From NCBI GenBank assembly GCA_900771085.1, contig CAAGMR010000062.1:1-6827 (forward strand): 6,827 bases of DNA, given 5' to 3'. Shown one piece after another: positions 1 through 5,389 of this stretch; position 1 is the stretch's first letter; each line of letters begins with the position of its first letter. The notes beneath the pieces were generated by a model. That model was not told the DNA's origin and ran no database searches. It saw nothing but the letters and a program-made list of their open reading frames with translations. Made by a program: the position numbers and the translations under genes. Source of the DNA: Clostridia bacterium (GTDB lineage: Bacteria; Bacillota; Clostridia; Oscillospirales; Acutalibacteraceae).

Positions 1-687
1 TGAAGAATAGTTCAGAGGAGCAGTTTTAGAAACAACGTCTCTTTCCTCAGGAGAAAGGTTTATGTCTACTCCACCCAGAGCATCTACAAAGTTTGCAACA
101 TCTTCAAAGTTTACAACTGCAACATTATCTACTTTGATACCATAGTTTGCTTCAATTGCATCGCATAGAAGAGATGTTCCGCCGAGAGCATATGCAGCAT
201 TAAGCTTATTATTACCATGACCCGGAATAGAAACATAGGAGTCTCTCAGCACACTGGTCATTACCAATTTTTTAGACTGTTTGTTGATACTTATTACAAT
301 CATGGAGTCGGAGCGACCTTCATAAGAATACATGTTTCTTGAGTCTACCCCAACAAGCATAAAATTATAGATATCATCATTTAGTTCAGACTCAGCAGTC
401 ATTCTTTCCTCATTGGAAATAGTAACCTTTTGTCCAATCTCAGCATCTCCAAGTTTACCGAACAAGCCCAAATAATGAGCAACTGTTCCTGCAAGAGCCA
501 AAATTAAACAAATAACAATAGCAAACAAAACGATTCCGACTTTTCTTCCTGTAGATGAGCCCTTCTTCTTTTTTTTCGGCTTTTGAGGTTTATTAGAAGG
601 TCTGCGATAATCTTTATGTACAGGCTCAGTTAAATTGTGTCGAGAATTATAAGACTCTTTTTGTTCCTTATAAGAAGTTTCTATCAT
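1..687 (-). CDS. LytR-CpsA-Psr (LCP) family glycan transferase, 3' end cut by window edge
   Basis: LCP proteins are membrane-anchored enzymes that transfer undecaprenyl-linked polymers (teichoic acids, capsule) to peptidoglycan on the outer face of the membrane. The 229 visible residues start at ATG 687, which has AAGG at 698-701, 10 nt upstream. They show a basic cytoplasmic tail (about 1-50, with a KKKKK run), one membrane segment (about 50-71), and the start of the LCP domain: NFMLVGVDSR (108-117), GRSDSMIVIS (124-133), SVLRDSYVSIPG (145-156), KLNAAYALGG (161-170) and VDALGGVDI (201-209). Asp115, Arg125, Asp127 and Arg148 sit where the family keeps its charged phosphate/metal-binding residues. 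The frame stays open to base 1, so the rest of the domain, including later conserved arginines, is not visible. It is the fourth gene of the run, 19 nt after the Wzz-like gene, which fits attachment of a capsule or exopolysaccharide to the wall. The family call is firm; the polymer is unknown. Confidence 0.93.
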   Translation of the reverse strand, partial: MIETSYKEQKESYNSRHNLTEPVHKDYRRPSNKPQKPKKKKKGSSTGRKVGIVLFAIVICLILALAGTVAHYLGLFGKLGDAEIGQKVTISNEERMTAESELNDDIYNFMLVGVDSRNMYSYEGRSDSMIVISINKQSKKLVMTSVLRDSYVSIPGHGNNKLNAAYALGGTSLLCDAIEANYGIKVDNVAVVNFEDVANFVDALGGVDINLSPEERDVVSKTAPLNYSS

Positions 688-706
688 TATGAATTAACCT
701 TATTAA

Positions 707-1414
707 TTAGTTTTTTGGAATAATACCAATACATGGTATTCCTGTAACTTCAACGAGTTCTTCATCACTGGAAATGTAGTTATACTGGAGTTCCCTGATA
801 ACTGCAATTGCAATGCCAAAAACAATGCCAAGGATTGCAGCCATAGCGGTATTCTTCATGACATTTGGTGAAACCGGAGAATTGGAATAATCAATATCAC
901 TTACCACTTTGCAGGAACCTGCTTCTACAGCCTCAAGAATACGAGCCGGAGCAACGTTGATTATTTCTCTAACAATTCGCTTAGATTTGTCAACGTCATC
1001 AGTCTTAACAGTAATCTTGAAAACCTGTGTATTGTCAACCGAAGATACTGTGATACATTTTTCGAGATCTTCAGCTTTTACATCTAGCCCTAAGTTATTG
1101 ATTATCTCATTGAGCATACTTGAACTCTTAATGACTACGCCATAGGTATCAACAAGGCTTTTTGCAAGATTATTTGTATCGTTGTTCGAATTGATTGCAA
1201 CTCCATTTTCGTCATACTTTGTTGTATTGACGATCATCTTTACTGATGCCTCATACTTTGGAGTCATTGCGTACTTTGTAACTGCAAAACCTGCTGCGCC
1301 AAACAAAATCCCTGCAACAAGCAAGAGCGCCCAGCACTTTTTCAAAACCTTAAGAATACGAAGAAGGTCTATAACGTCTTCTTCATTAGTTGCCGGTCTA
1401 ACGTTCTCATTCAT
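707..1414 (-). CDS. Wzz/CpsC-type polysaccharide chain-length determinant / export protein
   Basis: Predicted 235-residue membrane protein of the polysaccharide co-polymerase family, which sets chain length and, in Gram-positives, activates a partner BY-kinase. An N-terminal segment typical of the family (EEDVIDLLRILKVLKK, 11-26) leads into membrane helix 1 (about 28-47). An extracytoplasmic domain follows (about 50-187), then the proline motif SPVSPN (179-184) next to helix 2 (about 189-207). The cytoplasmic tail ends in GIPCIGIIPKN, the type of end seen in CpsC/CapA proteins before a separate kinase. There is no Walker A motif, so no kinase domain is fused. I chose ATG 1414 because AGGAG (1422-1426) lies 7 nt upstream; a longer open frame to 1486 would overlap the end of the glycosyltransferase gene and would add an unlikely N-terminus. 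It lies 37 nt after the glycosyltransferase and 19 nt before the LCP gene, so all are probably on one mRNA. A kinase (CpsD) and phosphatase (CpsB) are not seen here and may lie beyond the left edge. Confidence 0.9.
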   Translation of the reverse strand: MNENVRPATNEEDVIDLLRILKVLKKCWALLLVAGILFGAAGFAVTKYAMTPKYEASVKMIVNTTKYDENGVAINSNNDTNNLAKSLVDTYGVVIKSSSMLNEIINNLGLDVKAEDLEKCITVSSVDNTQVFKITVKTDDVDKSKRIVREIINVAPARILEAVEAGSCKVVSDIDYSNSPVSPNVMKNTAMAAILGIVFGIAIAVIRELQYNYISSDEELVEVTGIPCIGIIPKN

Positions 1415-1421
1415 AGTCTTT

Positions 1422-1426
1422 CTCCT
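1422..1426 (-). promoter_or_regulatory. RBS (AGGAG) that fixes the Wzz-like start
   Basis: AGGAG on the minus strand, 7 nt before ATG 1414. It decides between this start and the in-frame codon at 1486, which lies inside the preceding gene. Confidence 0.85.
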
Positions 1427-1451
1427 ATTTTTTGTTTCAGTACAATAATAA

Positions 1452-2561
1452 TTAAAAACTGGACAGTTTATTAATTCTATGGTCAAGTCTTGAGAGAATG
1501 TACCATTTATTAAAGTTATTTGTTAAAAGAGCTGTCTCAGTTAATTTCTGATAAGCATTCAGCCCTCTTCTGAAGTTCGGGCTGAAGTCGTCGTAATCAG
1601 AGAGTTCCTTTACGACAATAGCTGAAGCTGCTTCAAAGCAGGCCTTCACCACTTCCCCGTCCAGAGTTCTTATTCTGCCGTACATCATCGCACTGAGCTG
1701 GAATAAAAGGAACCTGTACACAGGAGCGTTAAGCGGTAAACCAAGGTCTCTTCTCATTTCAAGAAGAGCTTTGACAATGTAAACAGAATCAACGCTTCTG
1801 TTATCTTTAGTGTGGTTAAAGGAAATACTGTCGTGGTTTACTCTGTAGTTATAAACAACGTCCGGAACAACGGCAACCTTGCCACACAATTCAAAAATCA
1901 GCATATGAAGAATTGTATCTTCGAAAAGAAGGCCTTCCGGGAAACGTATATTTTCAAATATTTTTCGGTTGTAGATCTTGTCCCAGACAAAGCCCGTAAG
2001 AGCCATCTTGCCTGCAAGGTCAGATGGCTTAATGTAATGAGGATGGTATGTTACGGTTCCCTCTTCTTCGCCAAAACGGATATACCCACCCTGAACTATA
2101 CCGCAGGAAAACCTGGTGGCAGTCGTCAGAAGTGTTGTTATGGCATTCTGAGAAAGAACGTCATCTGAGTCCACAAACATCACATAAGAACCAACCGCTT
2201 CATCAAGGCCTCTGTTTCTTGCGCCGGAAAAGCCTCTGTTTTCCTGGTCTATAACCTTAATAAAGCAGTTACTACTGTTGCTGTTATATGCATTGGCTGT
2301 AGACTCTTCATACGCCCGAGCAAGCTCGAGCGTAGAGTCAGATGAACCATCGTTTATTATAATTGTTTCATAAAAGAAATTGGTGTGCTGGAAGATAACT
2401 GATTCAATGCACTCGCCGATATACTTTTCAGCATTATAGGCAGGAATGATTACAGATACCATTATCTTCCTGTCCGTTGGTTTGTTATGAAATTCAACGG
2501 GAGCATAACGGTTCGGACGAATACCGTTCAGATACTCGTCAAAGTTGTTGCCATTGTACAA
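1452..2561 (-). CDS. Family 2 glycosyltransferase (GT-A fold), TTG start
   Basis: Predicted 369-residue cytoplasmic or membrane-associated glycosyltransferase that moves a sugar from a nucleotide-sugar donor to a growing glycan. The GT2 signature is complete: VSVIIPAYNAEKYI (35-48), nucleotide-binding INDGSSDST (69-77), NRGFSGARNRGLD (108-120), the metal-binding DSDD (131-134), and an ED pair at 214-215 in the usual place of the catalytic base. VWDKIYNR (192-199) and YNYRVNHDSIS (237-247) are typical of capsule and teichoic-type GT2 enzymes. No membrane helix is evident in the C-terminal 110 residues. The start is TTG 2561, with a perfect AAGGAGG (2569-2575) 7 nt upstream; the next in-frame Met is residue 34, which would remove only the 33-residue N-terminal extension. 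The stop codon of the XRE gene overlaps the SD, leaving 12 nt between genes, so translational coupling is likely. Sugar donor and acceptor cannot be told from sequence. Confidence 0.93.
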   Translation of the reverse strand: MYNGNNFDEYLNGIRPNRYAPVEFHNKPTDRKIMVSVIIPAYNAEKYIGECIESVIFQHTNFFYETIIINDGSSDSTLELARAYEESTANAYNSNSSNCFIKVIDQENRGFSGARNRGLDEAVGSYVMFVDSDDVLSQNAITTLLTTATRFSCGIVQGGYIRFGEEEGTVTYHPHYIKPSDLAGKMALTGFVWDKIYNRKIFENIRFPEGLLFEDTILHMLIFELCGKVAVVPDVVYNYRVNHDSISFNHTKDNRSVDSVYIVKALLEMRRDLGLPLNAPVYRFLLFQLSAMMYGRIRTLDGEVVKACFEAASAIVVKELSDYDDFSPNFRRGLNAYQKLTETALLTNNFNKWYILSRLDHRINKLSSF

Positions 2562-2568
2562 CTTTGGT

Positions 2569-2575
2569 CCTCCTT
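2569..2575 (-). promoter_or_regulatory. RBS AAGGAGG for the TTG-start glycosyltransferase, overlapping the XRE stop codon
   Basis: On the minus strand the string TAAGGAGG contains both the TAA stop of the XRE gene (2574-2576) and the Shine-Dalgarno sequence. A 7-nt spacer then leads to TTG 2561. This supports the TTG start and suggests that ribosomes finishing the regulator re-initiate on the glycosyltransferase. Confidence 0.88.
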
Positions 2576-3104
2576 ATTTTTTGCCGTTTTTGATATCTTC
2601 AAGAAGTGTTTTCCAGGCTGTTTCAATGTGTTCAACCTGAACCGGAGGATTATGCTGGTCTACGACGCCGGCCTTAACGCCTCTGTCGTACATTACAAGA
2701 CCTGTCTGTGCGAGTTCCTGTCTCATGATGCGTGGAAGTGACATATAAAGGTTCATGAAATCGATAAGCGCATGCTTATCGCCTGTCCACTGTGTCAACG
2801 CATATTCAAGAATAATCTGTTCATCAAGAGGAACAGCAGCAAACTCCTGAACTAAAACGTCTGATGTGTCGATTGTAAGGCCGGGGAAAACGAGGTTTGG
2901 CGTACAGCCAAGGCCCTTACAAATGTGACCTAAATGTTCACAGGAAAGACGTCTGTCGCCTCTTTCCCACATGCTTATGAGATTTGCGGAGTAACGCTTT
3001 CCTGTTACCTTGTAAATCTCATCTGAAAGATCCTGGATCTTCATTCCGCGAACTCTTCGCTGATGTCTGATGTTCTGACCAATCTGGATGTCGAATTCTG
3101 TCAT
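2574..3104 (-). CDS. XRE-family helix-turn-helix transcriptional regulator
   Basis: Predicted 176-residue DNA-binding protein. Residues about 7-75 form a Cro/CI-type five-helix domain: IGQNIRHQRRVRGMKIQDLS (8-27), a slightly lengthened turn (DEIYKVTGKRYS), then NLISMWERGDRRLSCEHLGHICKGLG (41-66), the usual position of the recognition helix and the following helices. The rest (about 80-176) is probably helical and matches no ligand or protease domain that I recognise. There are no LexA/CI Ser-Lys cleavage residues that I can identify and no metalloprotease motif. ATG 3104 has AAAGAGG (3114-3120) 9 nt upstream. It is the first gene of the polysaccharide run and is probably translationally coupled to the glycosyltransferase. 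A palindrome overlapping the promoter -35 (3181-3198) could be its own operator. Control of the exopolysaccharide operon is inferred from position only. Confidence 0.87.
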   Translation of the reverse strand: MTEFDIQIGQNIRHQRRVRGMKIQDLSDEIYKVTGKRYSANLISMWERGDRRLSCEHLGHICKGLGCTPNLVFPGLTIDTSDVLVQEFAAVPLDEQIILEYALTQWTGDKHALIDFMNLYMSLPRIMRQELAQTGLVMYDRGVKAGVVDQHNPPVQVEHIETAWKTLLEDIKNGKK

Positions 3105-3167
3105 GTTTTAATACCTCTTTCAAGAAAATGCAGACCGTGTTGCTGACTTCCTTTTAACCCAAATGCA

Positions 3168-3196
3168 ATTATACCATATATGTTGGGCAAAACCAA
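3168..3196 (-). promoter_or_regulatory. Promoter of the XRE-GT-wzz-LCP operon
   Basis: Minus-strand -10 TATAAT (3168-3173) is perfect and is preceded by TGG, giving an extended -10. The -35 TTGGTT (3191-3196) lies 17 bp further up and matches the first three bases of the consensus. Transcription should start near 3161, giving an mRNA leader of about 57 nt before ATG 3104. No other good promoter was noticed in the short gaps between the four genes, which supports a single operon. Confidence 0.75.
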
Positions 3197-3198
3197 CA
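3181..3198. promoter_or_regulatory. Palindrome TGTTGG-N6-CCAACA over the -35 of the XRE operon (candidate operator)
   Basis: A perfect 6-bp inverted repeat (3181-3186 and 3193-3198) with a 6-bp spacer. The right arm overlaps the -35 element. Size and symmetry suit a dimeric XRE-type repressor, so autoregulation by the adjacent regulator is plausible but not shown. A single 6-bp arm pair could also occur by chance. Confidence 0.45.
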
Positions 3199-3212
3199 AA
3201 CAAACAATAAAC

Positions 3213-3247
3213 AAAAAATACCTATCGTCTAACGATAGGTATTTTTT
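3213..3247. terminator. Symmetric intrinsic terminator after the CAP-repeat gene
   Basis: A perfect 15-bp inverted repeat (3213-3227 with 3233-3247) around a 5-nt loop. The core is CCTATCG/CGATAGG and the stem ends in six A on one side and six T on the other, so it can work in both directions. It begins 11 nt after the CAP gene stop codon and separates that gene from the polysaccharide operon promoter. Confidence 0.92.
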
Positions 3248-3258
3248 ATGTTTAGGGG

Positions 3259-4458
3259 TTAGACAGCCTGGCCGCCTACGATTCTATAAGTAGTACCGTT
3301 CTGTCTGTAAGTGCCGTTGTAGCCGAAGTTTACTCCGCCGTTCTGTACGAGCCACTTGCCATACTGGTTTCTAACGATACCTGAATAATTGAAGTTAACG
3401 GCGCCGTTCTCGATGTACCACCATCCGTATTCGTTCTGTGCAAGGCCTGTGTAGTTGAACTCAACAGCTCCGTTGGTGATTTTCCACCAACCGTAGTCAT
3501 TTTGAGCAACGCCGTTGTAAGCAAAATTAACTGCTCCGCCTTCAACCTTCCACCAGCCGAATTCATTCTGGTATACGCTGTTAGCTGAGAAGTTGACTTT
3601 ACCGTTTTCTATGCGCCACCAGCCGTAATCGTTGTTAGCGATGCCTGTGTAGCCATAGTTGATTCTGTGGGAACCGTCAAAGTAGTACCAACCATCGGAA
3701 CCTTCAGCAACTGTAGGAGTACCATCTTTAAAAGTTACTGTTACATTGCTAGGAAAGCTGCCCTTAACTGTTGCTGTGTTGCTGTTGATGTAATTGAGCT
3801 TGCTGTTGGCAATTTCAACATCAACATTTGTTACACCATTGTTAGCCTGTGTTGCCTTTGTGTTGTAAGAGGAACCGCCAAATTCCTGTACCCAGTAGTG
3901 AGTACCGTTTACAACAACATGAGCAACACCAACAGCAACGTAGTCTTTGTCGAGCATGTTGCGACGATGTCCCTGGCCGTCATATTTAGCTGATGCTTCA
4001 AGCCATGACTTGAAAGCTTTGTCAGCTGTCTTCTGACCGGCTGCAATATTTTCACCCATGCAAGCTTTCTTCATGTTTGCAGGGTAAGCTGTGAAACACT
4101 TTTCTCCGTTAGGTCTTTCATGAGCAAAGGAAACAGCGATTTCAGCTGCACGCTGCATTGCTACTTTTTCAAGGTCATAATCGTACACAAGTGGTTTGCA
4201 ATTGTTGTAGGTCTTGGTGGTGTTGTCAGAGTTCCAGTACCAGGAGTCGTTGCCTGTTCTAAAGTCGTTGATCATGCCAATCATCTGACGTGCTTCAGAC
4301 TGGCCATACTGAGCTTCGATTGTAGCTGTTCTTGTGTCAGCACTTGCAGCGTCACCGTTGAGGAGAGAAAGTGGTACGATGCTAAGAACTAAAGCAGCAA
4401 CAATTGCAAAAATAACTACTTTAAGCTTTGCGTTGATTCCCTTTACTGAGATTGCCAT
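3259..4458 (-). CDS. Secreted CAP/SCP-domain protein with C-terminal 22-residue GWW repeats
   Basis: Predicted 399-residue exported protein. A signal peptide is clear: basic start, hydrophobic core about 15-33, probable cleavage after ASA at 40. A CAP (SCP/PR1) domain follows at about 55-197, with FAHERPNGE (111-119), GENIAAG (135-141), GHRRNMLDKDYVAVGVAH (163-180) and HYWVQEFG (187-194). His113, Glu136 and His164 fall at the usual CAP cavity positions. After a linker (about 200-253) comes a divergent unit (254-277), five full 22-residue units of the type YGWWxIxNGAVNFxYxGxAQNx (278-387), and a partial last unit. Such aromatic repeats are common at the C-termini of clostridial surface proteins and probably bind cell wall or glycan. 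No LPXTG anchor is present. I chose ATG 4458 because AAGGTG (4464-4469) lies 5 nt upstream; ATG 4497 has no SD. Monocistronic, with its own promoter and terminator. The biochemical role of bacterial CAP proteins is generally unclear. Confidence 0.92.
   Translation of the reverse strand: MAISVKGINAKLKVVIFAIVAALVLSIVPLSLLNGDAASADTRTATIEAQYGQSEARQMIGMINDFRTGNDSWYWNSDNTTKTYNNCKPLVYDYDLEKVAMQRAAEIAVSFAHERPNGEKCFTAYPANMKKACMGENIAAGQKTADKAFKSWLEASAKYDGQGHRRNMLDKDYVAVGVAHVVVNGTHYWVQEFGGSSYNTKATQANNGVTNVDVEIANSKLNYINSNTATVKGSFPSNVTVTFKDGTPTVAEGSDGWYYFDGSHRINYGYTGIANNDYGWWRIENGKVNFSANSVYQNEFGWWKVEGGAVNFAYNGVAQNDYGWWKITNGAVEFNYTGLAQNEYGWWYIENGAVNFNYSGIVRNQYGKWLVQNGGVNFGYNGTYRQNGTTYRIVGGQAV
3298..3627 (-). 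repeat. Five tandem 66-bp coding units (22-residue GWW repeats)
   Basis: Protein units begin at residues 278, 300, 322, 344 and 366 of the CAP protein, always 22 residues apart, with a partial sixth at 388-399 and a divergent unit before the first. Conserved positions are YG/FG, WW (KW in the last), NG or GG, V-N-F, and a Tyr-x-Gly. The units have diverged in DNA, so this is an old protein repeat and not a recent expansion. The third and fourth units (YGWWKITNGAVEFNYTG, YGWWYIENGAVNFNYSG) are among the closest in protein. Confidence 0.9.
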
Positions 4459-4463
4459 AAATT

Positions 4464-4469
4464 CACCTT
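4464..4469 (-). promoter_or_regulatory. RBS AAGGTG that fixes the CAP gene start
   Basis: AAGGTG lies 5 nt before ATG 4458. The upstream in-frame ATG at 4497 has no SD-like sequence and would put 13 polar residues before a normal signal peptide. Confidence 0.75.
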
Positions 4470-4534
4470 GACCTGTTTTGTACGGTTGTTCGAACATGTT
4501 GTTCGCTTTTGTGGAACATAACGGATTTAGTGGT

Positions 4535-4550
4535 GTGAGTTTCTGCTCAC
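4535..4550. promoter_or_regulatory. Palindrome GTGAG-N6-CTCAC, promoter-downstream copy (candidate operator O2)
   Basis: Arms GTGAG (4535-4539) and CTCAC (4546-4550) with spacer TTTCTG. It lies roughly 12-27 bp downstream of the expected transcription start of the CAP gene, so the mRNA leader could also form a short 5-bp hairpin here. The same arms and spacing recur at 4587-4602, which argues for a DNA-binding site. Confidence 0.6.
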
Positions 4551-4567
4551 TTATTTATTATGGCGAA

Positions 4568-4597
4568 ATTATACCTTATATACGCGGTGAGTGACTA
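4568..4597 (-). promoter_or_regulatory. Promoter of the CAP-repeat gene
   Basis: Minus-strand -10 TATAAT (4568-4573) is perfect. The best -35 is TAGTCA (4592-4597; 4 of 6 consensus bases) with an 18-bp spacer, and it is exactly the 6-bp core of the upstream palindrome. The start is expected near 4561, giving a leader of about 100 nt. The weak -35 suggests that the promoter may need an activator, or is set up for repression. Confidence 0.7.
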
Positions 4598-4602
4598 CTC
4601 AC
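4587..4602. promoter_or_regulatory. Palindrome GTGAG-N6-CTCAC over the CAP promoter -35 (candidate operator O1)
   Basis: Arms GTGAG (4587-4591) and CTCAC (4598-4602) with spacer TGACTA; the inner T/A pair extends the arms to 6 bp. It covers the -35 region. Its centre is 52 bp from that of the copy at 4535-4550, about five DNA turns, so proteins bound at both sites would lie on the same face. Confidence 0.65.
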
Positions 4603-4665
4603 AAAAAACAAAGAAATTGCACTAGAATAATGGGTGATATTTAGTCAATATGCTCATAATGTCCT

Positions 4666-4702
4666 AAAAAACAAACCCGCGTTCGAGGTTGAACGCGGGT
4701 TT
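4666..4702 (-). terminator. Intrinsic terminator of the antiporter-Hrb operon
   Basis: A 12-bp perfect inverted repeat (4673-4684 with 4691-4702; core CCCGCGTTC/GAACGCGGG) with a 6-nt loop. On the minus strand it is followed by G and then TTTTTT. It starts 22 nt after the stop codon of the flavin reductase-rubredoxin gene. Confidence 0.92.
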
Positions 4703-4724
4703 TAGCTTTAATTTGTCTTAAGGC

Positions 4725-5375
4725 CTATTCATAGACCAGTTCGAAGGATCCGGGGCCGTGACCGCAAACCGGACAGATATAATCGTCCGGTGGATGGTCT
4801 CCCGGCCCCTCATAAAGAGCTCCGCACACGGTACAGCGGTAAACCGGTTTGCCCCTGCCCTGCTCAGGGCTGTCGGCATCCGGTTTAGGACGCGGAGCCT
4901 CAGGTTTCGGTTTTACGTGGTCATAGTAATCGGCATAGGTTATTGACGGCTTGTCATTGAGGACCCCGGAGCTTACAACACTTGCGATAAACAGAGAATG
5001 GCTTCCGAGGTCAATCTGCTCCAGCACGTCGCAGCAAAAGTACGCATTAGTACTTTTGGTTATGACGGGCAGGCCGTTTTCCACAGGTATCCAGTTCGAG
5101 AAGTCCTTAAACTTGTCAGCATTTCTTCCCGACTGCATGCCAAAGCGTTTGAACAGGTCAAATTCTGCGGTTTCATCGAGAATTGAAACATTAAACTTTC
5201 CGGTTCTCACTATCATATCGTGTGTATAACCGGTCTTGGTAATGCAGATTGTAAGCGTCAGCGGAGATGATGCACTTTGAATGACTGTGTTACTTATAAA
5301 GCCATTCTTTTTTCCGTCCATCATAGATGTAACGACGTAAAGTCCATAGCTGATTCTGTTGAGTGGATTGTCCAT
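4725..5375 (-). CDS. Flavin reductase-rubredoxin fusion (Hrb-like high-molecular-weight rubredoxin)
   Basis: Predicted 216-residue cytoplasmic redox protein. Residues about 1-150 match the FMN-binding split-barrel flavin reductase fold (NRISYGLYVVTS at 6-17, NGFISNTVIQSASSPLTLTI at 24-43, a stretch around KFNVSIL, and YADYYDHVK at 148-156). A proline-rich linker (KPKPEAPRPKPDADSP, about 155-170) leads to a rubredoxin-type iron site with Cys181, Cys184, Cys201 and Cys204 in YRCTVCG and YICPVCG. Only 16 residues separate the two cysteine pairs, so this is a short, rubrerythrin-like centre and not the roughly 50-residue classical rubredoxin. In Moorella the Hrb protein of this design passes electrons from NAD(P)H to a flavodiiron O2/NO reductase; that role here is inferred, and no partner is in the window. 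ATG 5375 has AAGGAGG (5383-5389) 7 nt upstream. The SD overlaps the antiporter stop codon, leaving 12 nt between genes. A terminator follows. Confidence 0.9.
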   Translation of the reverse strand: MDNPLNRISYGLYVVTSMMDGKKNGFISNTVIQSASSPLTLTICITKTGYTHDMIVRTGKFNVSILDETAEFDLFKRFGMQSGRNADKFKDFSNWIPVENGLPVITKSTNAYFCCDVLEQIDLGSHSLFIASVVSSGVLNDKPSITYADYYDHVKPKPEAPRPKPDADSPEQGRGKPVYRCTVCGALYEGPGDHPPDDYICPVCGHGPGSFELVYE

Positions 5376-5382
5376 AGTTGTG

Positions 5383-5389
5383 CCTCCTT
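5383..5389 (-). promoter_or_regulatory. RBS AAGGAGG of the Hrb-like gene, overlapping the antiporter stop codon
   Basis: The minus-strand string TAAGGAGG holds the antiporter TAA stop (5388-5390) and the SD, then 7 nt lead to ATG 5375. The geometry is identical to that at 2569-2576 and points to translational coupling of antiporter and redox protein. Confidence 0.85.

Noticed and set aside
3298..3627. Tandem 66-bp repeats as a possible CRISPR or minisatellite array
   Set aside because: They are in-frame, diverged 22-residue protein repeats with no constant direct repeat or unique spacers.
4456..4497. Upstream ATG start for the CAP protein at 4497
   Set aside because: It has no ribosome binding site and puts a polar tail before a normal signal peptide. 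ATG 4458 has AAGGTG in place.
4491..4505. LexA/SOS-box-like CGAAC-N5-GTTCG upstream of the CAP gene
   Set aside because: The Gram-positive SOS box needs four bases between the arms (CGAAC-N4-GTTCG). Here there are five, and the site lies far downstream of the promoter.
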